Source: Desulfovibrio sp.
GTDB taxonomy: Bacteria; Desulfobacterota; Desulfovibrionia; Desulfovibrionales; Desulfovibrionaceae
Reading direction: 5' to 3'
NCBI GenBank assembly: GCA_020217165.1
Contig: JAIWOE010000022.1
Span: forward strand, 1-16,612
DNA length: 16,612 bases
Positions 6,946-16,535 of the stretch are shown piece by piece. Numbering within the stretch: position 1 is the stretch's first letter; the number at the start of each line of letters is the position of its first letter. The notes under the pieces are model-generated. The model worked only from the letters and a program-made list of their open reading frames with translations, did not search any database and was not told the DNA's origin. The position numbers and the translations under genes are program-made.

Positions 6946-7881
6946 CTAGCGCGGGTCGCCCAGGTGCAGGGGGTAGCGGGACCAGAATTCGTCCTGGGTA
7001 AAGCGGTGTTCCTGGGTGCCGTGCTGCTCCACGCAGAAGGCTGCGGCCGTGGCCCCCATGCGGCAGGCGGCGGTGAGGTCCATGCCATCCACCAGGCCGC
7101 AAATGAGGCCGGCGCGGTAGGCATCGCCGGCGCCGGTGGGGTCCTTGACCTCCCTGGCAGGCACGGCGTCGATTTCCAGCAGCCCCTGACCATTGCGACA
7201 CACCGAGCCTTTTTCGCCCAGGGTGGTGATGCAGATCTCGGGCAGGGCAGTGACCTCTGCCTTTGTCAACCCTGTGGATTTACACACCATTTCCATCTCG
7301 TAGTCGTTGGAGATGAAGATGCGCGCCCCGGCGATGCAGCGCTTGAGCTGCTCGCCGGTCAGGGCGGGAATCTGCTGACCCGGGTCAAAAATATACGGAA
7401 TGTTCAGGGTGTTGAACCGTTCCGGCAGGGTGGTCATATCCTGCAGGTTGCCGGGCCCGATGATGGCCAGGGCGCCGCCGGTCTGGCTGTGACCAATCTC
7501 GTAGATGCAGGGCTGACGCATGGCGCCGGGGTTGAAGCCGGTGATCTGATTGTCGTCGCGGTCGGTGGTGATGTAGGCGCTGGCGGTGAACTCCTCATCC
7601 ACGTGGCGGATGCCCTCCAGGGAGAGGCCGAGCTTGCGCAGGTGGGCCTCGTAGGCGCCGAAGTCCTTGCCGGCGGCGGAGAGGATGAGGGGAGCCTTGC
7701 CCAACAGCACTAGGGTATAGGCGATGTTGCCGGCGGTGCCGCCGAATTTTTCCGAGAGTCCGTCCACCAGGAAGCAAACGTTCAGGATGTGGAGCTTGTC
7801 CGGCAGGATGTGGTCGGCAAACCGTCCGGGAAAATTCATGATCCGGTCATAGGCCAAGGAGCCCGAAACGTAGATGCGCAT
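6946..7881 (-). CDS. PfkB-family kinase, adenosine-kinase (AdoK)-like
   Basis: A 311-aa ribokinase-fold kinase. It contains GGTAGNIAY (47-55) in the substrate region and the signature DPTGAGDAYRAGL (247-259), with catalytic Asp253 and its anion hole. Other stretches, FPGRFADHILPDKLH (17-31), SNDYEMEMV (191-199) and GTQEHRF (288-294), resemble my recall of the mycobacterial adenosine kinase AdoK, which phosphorylates adenosine to AMP. Adenosine salvage from S-adenosylhomocysteine turnover would be a natural role, but related archaeal-type enzymes accept other nucleosides, so specificity is inferred. The start ATG at 7881 has GGGAG about 10 nt upstream. The gene follows cutA by 35 nt and precedes the APH-fold kinase by 69 nt. 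Confidence 0.85.
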   Translation of the reverse strand: MRIYVSGSLAYDRIMNFPGRFADHILPDKLHILNVCFLVDGLSEKFGGTAGNIAYTLVLLGKAPLILSAAGKDFGAYEAHLRKLGLSLEGIRHVDEEFTASAYITTDRDDNQITGFNPGAMRQPCIYEIGHSQTGGALAIIGPGNLQDMTTLPERFNTLNIPYIFDPGQQIPALTGEQLKRCIAGARIFISNDYEMEMVCKSTGLTKAEVTALPEICITTLGEKGSVCRNGQGLLEIDAVPAREVKDPTGAGDAYRAGLICGLVDGMDLTAACRMGATAAAFCVEQHGTQEHRFTQDEFWSRYPLHLGDPR

Positions 7882-7916
7882 GCGGGGGATACTCCCATAG
7901 GGTTGAAGGGGTTGGA

Positions 7917-8246
7917 TCAGGCCATGGCCGGCGGTGTGGTTTCGTCTTCAATCCACTGCAAAAAGTCCGGATTGCCGGCAAGGATGGGCAGGGCCACCAC
8001 GCAGGGGATGTCGTAGCTGTGCAATTCCCGCACGGCTTCGATGCAGGACTGTACCTTCCCCATGGTGGTCTTGCACAGCATCACCACTTCCTCGCTTTCC
8101 TCAATGGCGTCCTGCCACCAATACATGGCATGCATGCCGGGGAGCATGTTCACGCAGGCGCACAGCCGGCGCTCCAGCAGGCGGCGTCCCAGGGACCGCG
8201 CCTCGTCCATGCTTGGGGCAGTGATGTAGAGCAGTCTTGCTTCCAT
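7917..8246 (-). CDS. cutA: Divalent-cation tolerance protein CutA
   Basis: A small (109-aa) ferredoxin-like-fold protein of the CutA1 family, which forms trimers and is linked to copper and other divalent-cation tolerance in E. coli. The family pattern is clear: YITAPSMDEARSLGRRLLERRLCACVN (7-33, given here only as location), MYWWQDAIEESEEVVML (41-57) and HSYDIPCVVALPI (76-88). The start at 8246 is favoured by GGGAG 6 nt upstream and by alignment of LYITAP with other CutA N-termini; a longer in-frame start at 8273 adds 9 residues without support. It is the first gene of a minus-strand run leading into the kinase genes. Confidence 0.93.
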   Translation of the reverse strand: MEARLLYITAPSMDEARSLGRRLLERRLCACVNMLPGMHAMYWWQDAIEESEEVVMLCKTTMGKVQSCIEAVRELHSYDIPCVVALPILAGNPDFLQWIEDETTPPAMA

Positions 8247-8284
8247 GGCAACTCCCTCGTGTTGCGTCCTCAAAGTTTGTGTCC

Positions 8285-8325
8285 ATAAAAAAGCAACACA
8301 CAGGGCCGCCTGCAGGCGGCCCCTG
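8285..8325 (-). terminator. Rho-independent-like terminator after the cytochrome c gene
   Basis: GGGCCGCC (8303-8310) and GGCGGCCC (8315-8322) form a perfect 8-bp GC stem around TGCA; outer CAG/CTG bases extend it with one bulge. On the minus strand the stem is followed by a 10-nt spacer and then T6 (8292-8287). The T-run is further from the stem than usual, so efficiency may be low, but its position between the cytochrome stop (8352) and the cutA start (8246) fits a terminator. Confidence 0.55.
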
Positions 8326-8351
8326 AGCCACAGGATTTCGGGGACGTCACA

Positions 8352-8657
8352 CTAGGGGCACAGGGGCTGGGCGCTAGCCGGGGGGCCGGCCAGCCACTGG
8401 GCAATGGCCGCAGCCTGGGCTTGGTCTATCTTGGCGCCTGCCGTGCGCATGCGGGCCACGGTCTGCTGCCAGTAGGCGGCATCCTGTTTGCCAAGGCGAA
8501 AGCAGATGCGCCGGGCATCGTGACAGGTGGTGCAACTGGCCGCGCTCAGGACAGCGGCATCGTGCGCCGCGGGGGATTCGTGGGTGGACGCATGCAGCGA
8601 CAGGGCAAACAGCAGCAGGGTGAACAGCAGCACAACAAAGGGAATCACTCGATGCAT
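8352..8657 (-). CDS. Small periplasmic monohaem cytochrome c
   Basis: A 101-aa exported protein with a single haem-c site. The N-terminus MHRVIPFVVLLFTLLLFA (1-18) with cleavage near HAS-TH is a signal peptide for Sec export. CTTCH (42-46) binds the haem; Met70 in VARM, in the helix AYWQQTVARM, is the likely distal ligand. The tail (IDQAQAAAIAQWLA, 77-90) matches the closing helix of small class I cytochromes. The ATG at 8657 is well supported: AAGGAG at 8665-8670 with a 7-nt gap. Electron partners are unknown; no redox enzyme lies beside it. It is transcribed away from nth, with a 110-nt divergent gap in which I could not find a convincing promoter on either strand. Confidence 0.85.
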   Translation of the reverse strand: MHRVIPFVVLLFTLLLFALSLHASTHESPAAHDAAVLSAASCTTCHDARRICFRLGKQDAAYWQQTVARMRTAGAKIDQAQAAAIAQWLAGPPASAQPLCP

Positions 8658-8767
8658 GACTTCGCTCCTTGGGATGAGACTCTGCAATCCAGGCTTGCCT
8701 ATACGACATTTTTCGGGAACTGTCTGCACCGGATTCTCTCCTGCCCGAGACCAAGAGGAGTGCGCCC

Positions 8768-9418
8768 ATGCCCAGCACTGCAGCGTCCCGCCGTATCGCG
8801 TCCATTTTCGCCGTGCTGGCCGCGCGGTATCCTTCGCCGGAAACCATGCTCCACTGGCGCACGCCCTGGGAGCTGCTGGTGGCCACGGTGCTCTCGGCCC
8901 AGTGCACCGACGACCGCGTGAACAAGGTGACGCCGGCCCTGTTCGCCCGGTTTCCCGATGCAGCGGCCATGGCGGCGGCCGAGGTGGCCGAGGTGGAAGA
9001 CCTCATCCGCTCGACGGGATTCTTCCGCAGCAAGGCCAAGCATCTGGTATCGGCGGCGCAGCTCGTCCAACGCCGCTATGCAGGGCAGGTGCCGGCCTCC
9101 ATGCCGGCGCTGCTGGAGTTGCCCGGCGTGGCCCGCAAGACGGCCAACATCGTCCTGGCCAATGCGTTTGGCATTCAGGCGGGCGTGGCCGTGGACACCC
9201 ACGTCAAGCGTCTGGCCTGGCGCATGGGGCTGACGGAATCCAGAGATGTGGGGAAAATTGAACGCGACCTCATGACCCTGGTGCCCCAGGCGGACTGGGG
9301 CCGCGCCAACCACTGGCTGGTGCTGTTTGGACGCGAGGTCTGCACCGCCCGCAGCCCGCGGTGCGGGAGCTGCCCGGTGCGGGAGTGGTGCCCCCGGCGG
9401 GACGTGCCGGGAGCCTAG
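8768..9418 (+). CDS. nth: Endonuclease III (DNA glycosylase/AP lyase)
   Basis: A base-excision repair enzyme that removes oxidised pyrimidines and cleaves at abasic sites. The 216-aa length is standard. Motifs present: LLVATVLSAQCTDDRVN (36-52), helix-hairpin-helix LPGVARKTAN (118-127) with catalytic Lys124, VAVDTHVKR (140-148) with catalytic Asp143, and the 4Fe-4S ligands C192-X6-C199-X2-C202-X5-C208. GAGGAG at 8755-8760 stands 7 nt before the ATG. It is the only protein gene on the plus strand in the window and ends 22 nt from the convergent universal-stress-protein gene; no clear terminator is visible in that gap. Confidence 0.97.
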   Translation: MPSTAASRRIASIFAVLAARYPSPETMLHWRTPWELLVATVLSAQCTDDRVNKVTPALFARFPDAAAMAAAEVAEVEDLIRSTGFFRSKAKHLVSAAQLVQRRYAGQVPASMPALLELPGVARKTANIVLANAFGIQAGVAVDTHVKRLAWRMGLTESRDVGKIERDLMTLVPQADWGRANHWLVLFGREVCTARSPRCGSCPVREWCPRRDVPGA

Positions 9419-9440
9419 CATGACGTCCCACGAGGCGGGA

Positions 9441-9971
9441 TTAGCCGTCTTCCTCGTCGTGCACCGGGGTCACCAGCACGGGGATGCGGCTGCCGCGGAC
9501 CACGCCTTCGGCCACGCTGCCCACCAGCAGGCGCGAGACCATGCCCTGGCCATGGGAGCCGACGACGATGCAGTCGAAGCCGCCGTCATGGGCCGCGTCC
9601 AGGATGGCCTCCACCGGTTCTCCGGGTGCGACGAGGAGGTCCAGGCGTTGGGCCAGATCGGGCGCGGTCTCGGCCAGCATCTCCTGGCACAGCCGGCGCA
9701 GCTGGGCTTCCACCTCTGCCGCCGCCGCGCGCTGTTCCTTGTCCAGCCAGTCCAGGGAACCCGGCATGCTCAGGCTGCCGCCGGGGCCAATGAGGGACGC
9801 CGGGTCCAGGGCCGCACGCTGGGAAAGTTCCGCGGCAAAGTCCGGCAGGGCGTGCAGCACCGTGAGCCGCGCGGAATAGGCCTGGGCCAGGGAGAAGGCG
9901 TAGCCCATGGCATGGCGGCAGACGTCGGAAAGGTCCGTGGCGAACAGAATGTGCCTGAAATGCGGGAGCAT
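9441..9971 (-). CDS. Universal stress protein (UspA family), ATP-binding type
   Basis: A single-domain 176-aa USP. The opening HILFATDLSDVCRHAMGYAF (7-26) and closing VVGSHGQGMVSRLLVGSVAEG (136-156, cited as a location) are diagnostic; the GxxG-9x-G(S) pattern from G138 to S152 indicates the nucleotide-binding class. Between them is an insertion of about 30 residues (48-80), longer than in minimal USPs. The ATG at 9971 was preferred to one at 9998 because AGGA stands 7 nt before it and the beta-1 strand follows directly. The gene lies 87 nt after selB in the same direction. That gap has a T6 (10046-10041 on the minus strand) after a weak, bulged GC stem at the selB end, so partial termination before this gene is possible. 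Confidence 0.92.
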   Translation of the reverse strand: MLPHFRHILFATDLSDVCRHAMGYAFSLAQAYSARLTVLHALPDFAAELSQRAALDPASLIGPGGSLSMPGSLDWLDKEQRAAAAEVEAQLRRLCQEMLAETAPDLAQRLDLLVAPGEPVEAILDAAHDGGFDCIVVGSHGQGMVSRLLVGSVAEGVVRGSRIPVLVTPVHDEEDG

Positions 9972-10058
9972 TTGATATTCCTGAAAAAAAGGTGACACGT
10001 CAAACCGGATTCTACCGCGGGCGGCCAGCCGTTGGCAACGAAAAAAGATCCCCCGCGC

Positions 10059-11990
<1,932 letters not shown>

Positions 11991-11997
11991 GGCAGCC

Positions 11998-13377
11998 TCA
12001 GTCTTCCAGGAAGGCCTTGAAGGCCTCCACGGTGGCGAAGAGGTCCGCCTTGCTGGAGAGTTCCAGGGGGCTGTGCATGGAGAGCACGCAGGGGCCCACG
12101 TCGATGACATCCATGCCGTACTGGGCCAGGAACTTGGCCACGGTGCCGCCGCCGCCAAGGTCCACCTTGCCCAGCTCGGCCATTTGCCAGGGGATGGCGC
12201 GGGCATCCAGCACGCCGCGCAGCCAGGCCACGTATTCGGCGTCGGCTTCGCTGGCGCCATATTTGCCGCGGTGGCCGGTGAACTTGGAGAAGCTGGGGCC
12301 AAACCCCAGGCGGGCGCTGTTTTTGGCATCGTGCAGCTCCTGGAAATCCGGATCCACGGGGGCGTGCACGTCGGCGGAAAGGGCCTTGCCGGCCAGCATC
12401 ACGGTGCGCAGGGGCGTGCCTGGGCTCCAGGCGGCGATGAGATCTTCCAGGCAGTATTCCAGGAAGCGGGACTGGGCGCCGGTGGCGCCGTCGGAGCCGA
12501 TTTCCTCCTTGTCCCAGATGAGTACCAGGGTGGTGTATTCGGGGTCCTGGGCCTGGAGCAGGGCCTCCACGGCGCAGAAGACGCAGGCGCGGTCGTCCTG
12601 GCCGTAGCCGCCGATGAGGGCCTTGTCCAGGCCGATGAACCGGGCCGGCCCCGCGGGTACGGCCTGCAGCTCTGCGGAGAGGAAGTCGGCCTCGGCAATG
12701 CCGTAGCGCTGGTGCAGCAGGGCCAGGATTCTGGACTTGACGGGATCCTTGGGCGCGTCCGCCTCCGGGGAGTCCTTGATGGCCGGCTCGTGCCCCAGGA
12801 TGATATTCAGCTTTTCGGCCTCAAAGCCGTCGGCGATCTTCTGCTCATTGTGTTTCTGGGCCAGGTGGGGCAGCAGGTCCGGGATGGCAAAGGCGAAGTC
12901 GTCGTCTTCCCCCAGGACGATGTCCACCACGCGGCCATCGGCCAGGACGGCCACGCCGTGCAGGGCCAGGGGGATGGCCAGCCACTGGTACTTGCGGATG
13001 CCGCCGTAGTAGTGCGTCTTGGCGCGCAGGAGGTCGCAGTCCTCGGTGAAGGGCCGCTGCTTGAGATCCAGGCGGGGGGTATCGCCATGGGCGCCCAGTA
13101 GGCGGAAGCCCTCGGCCAGGGGCCGGCGCCCCTTGCGGGCCAGGAGCACGGTCTTGCCGCGCCAGGGGCGCAGGTATCGGGCGGCGGTGAGGTTTTCCAT
13201 GTAGCCGGCGGCGGCGGCGCGGTCCACGATGTAGCGGACGGTTTCGCGCTCGGTCTTGCAAGCGGTGAGGAAGGCGAGGTAGCGCAGGGCCAGGTCGTCC
13301 ATGGCCTGACGGTCTTCTGTGGACGCATAGCGCTCCCAGGCGCTTGCCGGAGTGTGAAACAGGGGATTGTCTGCCAT
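11998..13377 (-). CDS. M18-family metallo-aminopeptidase
   Basis: A cytosolic di-metal aminopeptidase of the M18 (aspartyl aminopeptidase) family, 459 aa, normal length, expected to assemble as a tetrahedral dodecamer. Active-site segments are intact: GAHGDTPRLDLK with His97, GYGQDDR with Asp261/262, WDKEEIGSDG with catalytic Glu291 and ligand Glu292, SADVHAPVDP with Asp336, and SMHSPLEL with His435. The ATG at 13377 has AAGGAA 7 nt upstream. The gene lies between selA (9 nt gap) and selB (7 nt gap) and is almost certainly cotranscribed with them, although it has no known role in selenocysteine synthesis. Residue specificity (acidic or hydrophobic N-termini) cannot be settled from sequence. 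Confidence 0.93.
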   Translation of the reverse strand: MADNPLFHTPASAWERYASTEDRQAMDDLALRYLAFLTACKTERETVRYIVDRAAAAGYMENLTAARYLRPWRGKTVLLARKGRRPLAEGFRLLGAHGDTPRLDLKQRPFTEDCDLLRAKTHYYGGIRKYQWLAIPLALHGVAVLADGRVVDIVLGEDDDFAFAIPDLLPHLAQKHNEQKIADGFEAEKLNIILGHEPAIKDSPEADAPKDPVKSRILALLHQRYGIAEADFLSAELQAVPAGPARFIGLDKALIGGYGQDDRACVFCAVEALLQAQDPEYTTLVLIWDKEEIGSDGATGAQSRFLEYCLEDLIAAWSPGTPLRTVMLAGKALSADVHAPVDPDFQELHDAKNSARLGFGPSFSKFTGHRGKYGASEADAEYVAWLRGVLDARAIPWQMAELGKVDLGGGGTVAKFLAQYGMDVIDVGPCVLSMHSPLELSSKADLFATVEAFKAFLED

Positions 13378-13386
13378 GATAGTTCC

Positions 13387-14793
13387 TTATGGGATGATGG
13401 CCGCACGCAGCACCGTGGCCACGAGGGGCACTTCCTCATGCTGCAGGGTGCGCGGGTCCAGGCAAAACCGGTTGCGTTCAATGCGGCCCACCAGGGGAGG
13501 CTCGGCCTCCAGCAGGCGGCGTTGCAGTTCGTCCGGGGAGAGGCCGGGGACCTGCAGCTCCACCAGGGTGGTGGGCAGGTCGCGTTCGGGAAAGGCGCCG
13601 CCCCCCACGCGGGATGCGCCGGGACAAGTGGAGACGGTGGCGGCCGTGCCCAGCTCCCTGCGCAGCCGGCGGGCCAGGCGCGCGGCGTTGCGGGCCAGCT
13701 CCTCGTGGGTCATGGCCAGCATGCGCAGGGTGGGGATGCGTTCCCGGGCCCGGGCGGGGTCCAGGTACAGCCGCAGGGTGGCCTCCAGGGCGGCGAGGGT
13801 CATTTTGTCAATGCGCAAGGCCCGGTTGAGGGGATTCTTTTTGATGGGGTCGATGTACCGCTTGCGGCCCAGGATGAGCCCGGCCTGGGGACCGCCGAGG
13901 ACCTTGTCCCCGCTGCAGGTCACCACGTCCGCCCCCTGGGCCAGGGTCTCGCGCACCGTGGGTTCGCCATGCAGGCCGATGCTGGAGAAATCAAAGAAGG
14001 TGCCGCTGCCCAGGTCTTCCAGCACGGGCAGGCCGTGGCGGTCGCCGATCTCCCGCAACTCCGCCAGGCCCACTTCCTTGGTGAAGCCGATGATGCGGAA
14101 GTTGGAGGTGTGGACCTTGAGCAGAGCGGCCGTCTGGTCGGTGATGGCGTTCTCGTAGTCCCGGGGATGGGTGCGGTTGGTGGCTCCCACCTCCCGGAGG
14201 ATGGCGCCGGACCGGGCCATGACATCCGGAATGCGAAAGGAGCCGCCAATCTCCACCAATTGCCCGCGGGAGACGATGACCTCCTGCCCCTGGCACAGGG
14301 TGGCCAGCATGAGCAGCACGGCGGCGGCGTTGTTGTTCACCACCAGGGCGGCCTCGGCCCCCGTGAGGCGGCACACCAGGGCCTCCACGTGGCTGTAGCG
14401 GCTGCCGCGTTCGCCGGAATCCAGGTCGAATTCCAGATTCGAATAATACCGATTGGCCTGGGTCACGGCCTGGATGGCCTCCTCGGCCAGCAGGGAGCGG
14501 CCCAGGTTGGTGTGCACCACCACCCCCGTGGCGTTGAGCACCCGGCAGAAGTGCGGCTGCCCGGCCCGGCGCACAAAGGCCGCCAACTGAGGCAGGAGTA
14601 CGGCGTCGGCCAGCTGGGCCTCGCTGTTGATCCGGCCATCCTTGATGGCGGCGCGCACCATGTCCAGGAACGCCGTGGCGGCGTCCTTGCGCAGATCCCG
14701 GGGCAGGGCGGCCAGGAGGGGATCGGCCTCCAGGTGCTGCAGGGCAACGTCCATGGACGGCAGGTGGCGAAACAGCGTGGAGGGCGTGGGCAT
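13387..14793 (-). CDS. selA: L-seryl-tRNA(Sec) selenium transferase SelA
   Basis: A PLP enzyme that converts Ser-tRNA(Sec) to Sec-tRNA(Sec) using selenophosphate; in bacteria it forms a decamer. The 468-aa length is close to the E. coli protein. Evidence includes the N-terminal LFRHLPSMDVAL (7-18), RVLNATGVVVHTNLGRSLL (84-102), VNNNAAAVLL (152-161), and SGDKVLGGPQAGL (294-306) with PLP Lys297. The ATG at 14793 is 24 nt after the folC stop and lacks a good Shine-Dalgarno, so translation may be coupled to folC; a later ATG at M14 would cut into the conserved N-terminal domain. It heads the selA-aminopeptidase-selB run. Confidence 0.97.
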   Translation of the reverse strand: MPTPSTLFRHLPSMDVALQHLEADPLLAALPRDLRKDAATAFLDMVRAAIKDGRINSEAQLADAVLLPQLAAFVRRAGQPHFCRVLNATGVVVHTNLGRSLLAEEAIQAVTQANRYYSNLEFDLDSGERGSRYSHVEALVCRLTGAEAALVVNNNAAAVLLMLATLCQGQEVIVSRGQLVEIGGSFRIPDVMARSGAILREVGATNRTHPRDYENAITDQTAALLKVHTSNFRIIGFTKEVGLAELREIGDRHGLPVLEDLGSGTFFDFSSIGLHGEPTVRETLAQGADVVTCSGDKVLGGPQAGLILGRKRYIDPIKKNPLNRALRIDKMTLAALEATLRLYLDPARARERIPTLRMLAMTHEELARNAARLARRLRRELGTAATVSTCPGASRVGGGAFPERDLPTTLVELQVPGLSPDELQRRLLEAEPPLVGRIERNRFCLDPRTLQHEEVPLVATVLRAAIIP

Positions 14794-14817
14794 GGCGGTG
14801 CGCGGCTCGTGTTGGGG

Positions 14818-16218
14818 TTACGGGGCTGCCTGCCAGGGACCCAGCAGGTGGGGAGCGAGCTTAAAGAACTCCGCCAGCAAATACAAGGAGCCGCAGCACA
14901 GTACCGGGGCCTCGGCCGCGGGGTCCAGGGCCGCAAGCACCTCCGGCAAGACGCCGCCTGCCCGCACGCGATCCCCAAAGGCCGGCCGCAGCCGGGCCAC
15001 CACCTCCGCCGCGGGCATGGAGCGGGAGGATTCGGGCAGCTCGGGCACCACGCATTGCCCGGGCACCAGCCGGGCCAGCCCGGGCGTTATGGCCGCCAGA
15101 TCCTTGTCCTTGAGGCAGGTGAAGACGAGATCCCGCGGCCGACGCTCCGGGCGCGGCAGGCCGGCCAGGGCCCGCTCCAGGATGGCCAGGGCCGGGGCAT
15201 TGTGGGCGGCGTCCAGGAGCATGGCCGGGTGCACCCCCGCCACGGCCGGCACGCGTTGCAACCGGCCGGGCAACCAGGTGCGGGCCAGGCCTTCCCGGGA
15301 GTTGGCCACGTCCCTGGGCCAGCCGTGCCGACCGGCCAGCACCAGCCAGGCGGCCATGGCCAGGCGGGCGTTCATGGCCTGATGCGGGCCGGGCAGGCCC
15401 AGGGCCAGGGGGGCGGGACCTTCGCCGGCCAGGGGGTCTGGCAGGGGGTAGAAGCCGAAATCGGGATCAAATCCCCGGGGCAGGCGGATTTCGAACAGCT
15501 GGGCCTGACGGGCGGCGGCCACGCGCTCCAGCCGGAACATGGCCCGCGGGTCCTGGGGCACGGCCAGGACGATGCCCTGCTCCGGCACGGCCCGGGCCTT
15601 GTCTGCGGCAATGGCCGAGAGGGACGGTCCGATGACGTCGGCATGGTCCATGCCGATGGAGGATACCAGGAGCATCTCCCGCGGCGCGGCGGTGGTGGCG
15701 TCTCCCCCGCCGCCCAGGCCGGCCTCCAGGATGATGAGGTCCACGTCCTCTTCCTGGAACCACCACAGGGCCATGGCCAGGGTGAGCTCAAAATAGGTGA
15801 GGGATGGTCCGGTGGGGGTGTGCAGCACGGCGTTGGCCGCGGCCACCCAGAATTCCGCGGGGATGGGCTCCAGGCCGAAGTCGTCCACCAGCACCATGCG
15901 TTCGCGCGGGTGCAGCAGGTGCGGGGAGGTGAACAGCCCCACCTGCAGCCCCTGAGCCGCGGCGATGTGGGCCAGGAAACAGGCCGTGGATCCCTTGCCG
16001 TTGGTGCCCACCACCTGCACCGTGGGGATGCGGGGGCTATCCAGGGCCAGGGCCTGCAGGCAATGGCGGATGCGGTCCAGGGTCAGTTCCATGTGGAAGA
16101 AGCCGCGGGAGGCCAGCCAGGCATCCACCTCGTCGGCGCTGGCCAGGGGAATCGGGGGGGCCTGGGGAGCCTGGGGGGCCTGGGGAGTAGGGGACGGGAT
16201 GGAACGGGATGGAGTCAT
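14818..16218 (-). CDS. folC: Folylpolyglutamate/dihydrofolate synthase (FolC)
   Basis: A Mur-ligase-type ATP-dependent enzyme that adds glutamate to dihydropteroate or to reduced folates. The 466-aa protein (ATG at 16218) shows the P-loop VGTNGKGSTACF (about 70-81), LFTSPHLL (95-102), ILEAGLGGGGDATTA, SIGMDHADVIG and LLDAAHN. A GTG three codons upstream (16227) is an alternative; neither has a clear Shine-Dalgarno. The extreme N-terminus is low-complexity, with three tandem PQA units from a 9-nt repeat at 16160-16186, before the normal family start near ADEVDAWLASRGFF. The gene is divergent from tRNA-Arg, with a 133-nt gap. It is the first gene of the selA-selB run. Confidence 0.95.
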   Translation of the reverse strand: MTPSRSIPSPTPQAPQAPQAPPIPLASADEVDAWLASRGFFHMELTLDRIRHCLQALALDSPRIPTVQVVGTNGKGSTACFLAHIAAAQGLQVGLFTSPHLLHPRERMVLVDDFGLEPIPAEFWVAAANAVLHTPTGPSLTYFELTLAMALWWFQEEDVDLIILEAGLGGGGDATTAAPREMLLVSSIGMDHADVIGPSLSAIAADKARAVPEQGIVLAVPQDPRAMFRLERVAAARQAQLFEIRLPRGFDPDFGFYPLPDPLAGEGPAPLALGLPGPHQAMNARLAMAAWLVLAGRHGWPRDVANSREGLARTWLPGRLQRVPAVAGVHPAMLLDAAHNAPALAILERALAGLPRPERRPRDLVFTCLKDKDLAAITPGLARLVPGQCVVPELPESSRSMPAAEVVARLRPAFGDRVRAGGVLPEVLAALDPAAEAPVLCCGSLYLLAEFFKLAPHLLGPWQAAP

Positions 16219-16271
16219 GCAAAACACGCGTGCCGTGGTCGGGACAAAGGGTGATGCGGCAAGGAATCGGA

Positions 16272-16300
16272 TTTACAAGAAGGACGGAACGGGGTAAAGT
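16272..16300 (+). promoter_or_regulatory. Sigma70-like promoter for tRNA-Arg
   Basis: TTTACA (16272-16277, 5 of 6 to the -35 consensus) and TAAAGT (16295-16300, 4 of 6 to the -10 consensus) are separated by exactly 17 nt. The expected transcription start is near 16307, about 45 nt before the mature tRNA. The position, spacing and AT-rich patch in otherwise GC-rich DNA support it. Confidence 0.6.
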
Positions 16301-16315
16301 ACCGAGTTTCAAGCC

Positions 16316-16334
16316 GCGCCGGCCCCCCCGGCGC
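16316..16334 (+). other. 7-bp GC hairpin in the tRNA-Arg 5' leader
   Basis: GCGCCGG (16316-16322) and CCGGCGC (16328-16334) pair perfectly around a loop of five C. It lies between the inferred transcription start and the mature tRNA 5' end at 16352. It could stabilise the precursor before RNase P cleavage; no T-run follows, so it is not a terminator for the plus strand. Confidence 0.4.
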
Positions 16335-16351
16335 ACCCCGCCCCCGCACGC

Positions 16352-16428
16352 GCGCCCGTAGCTCAGTTGGACAGAGCAGGAGCCTTCTAAGCTCTTGGCC
16401 GGGAGTTCGAATCTCTCCGGGCGCGCCA
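16352..16428 (+). tRNA. tRNA-Arg (anticodon UCU)
   Basis: A complete cloverleaf folds by eye. The acceptor stem is GCGCCCG with CGGGCGC, the D-arm stem is GCTC with GAGC, the anticodon stem is GGAGC with GCTCT (one G-U), and the T-arm stem is GGGAG with CTCTC around TTCGAAT. The loop CTTCTAA gives anticodon TCT, reading AGA and AGG, codons that are rare in GC-rich genomes. The CCA end is encoded (16426-16428). The 77-nt length is normal. The minus-strand reading frame that crosses it, giving the familiar RPERFELPAKSLEGSCSVQLSYGRA-type peptide (here only partly cited), is an artefact of tRNA-Arg. Confidence 0.97.
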
Positions 16429-16476
16429 ATGATTCCAGTGCATTACAGTCCAAGCATGCCATGCCTGCTGTGCCGT

Positions 16477-16494
16477 TGGTACAGAAATGGTACA
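16477..16494 (+). repeat. TGGTACA direct repeat
   Basis: TGGTACA occurs at 16477-16483 and 16488-16494, an 11-nt period (about one helical turn), 49 nt after the tRNA. Each unit contains GTAC. Paired sites of this kind resemble binding sites for an integrase or a dimeric regulator. Confidence 0.5.
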
Positions 16495-16535
16495 CGCTTG
16501 CGTTCATCAAGGCAATCTGGCTGTACGACAGCGTT

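Noticed and set aside
5878..7713. 611-codon plus-strand frame opposite the kinase genes
   Set aside because: Antisense to genes with intact catalytic motifs; no motif or ribosome-binding site of its own.
9972..10000. TTGACG upstream of the universal stress protein as a -35 box
   Set aside because: At 17-18 nt spacing the -10 would be GAATAT or AATATC, almost touching the ATG, leaving no room for the ribosome-binding site in the mRNA.
11991..12329. Upstream extension of the selB reading frame
   Set aside because: The extra 113 codons lie inside the M18 aminopeptidase gene in another frame, are Pro/Trp/Ser-rich, and precede the normal SelB N-terminus.
13354..16254. 966-codon open frame on the plus strand opposite selA and folC
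   Set aside because: Gly/Gln/His-rich composition, no recognisable domain, and it lies entirely antisense to two well-identified genes. It is a GC-bias shadow.
16265..16306. Possible minus-strand promoter for folC (TTTACC, 15-nt spacer, TGTAAA)
   Set aside because: Only 4 of 6 matches at each box and short spacing, and it overlaps the better plus-strand promoter.
16037..16510. 157-codon minus-strand frame across tRNA-Arg
   Set aside because: Contains the RPERFELP...CSVQLSYGRA peptide, a well-known false product of translating a tRNA-Arg gene backwards.
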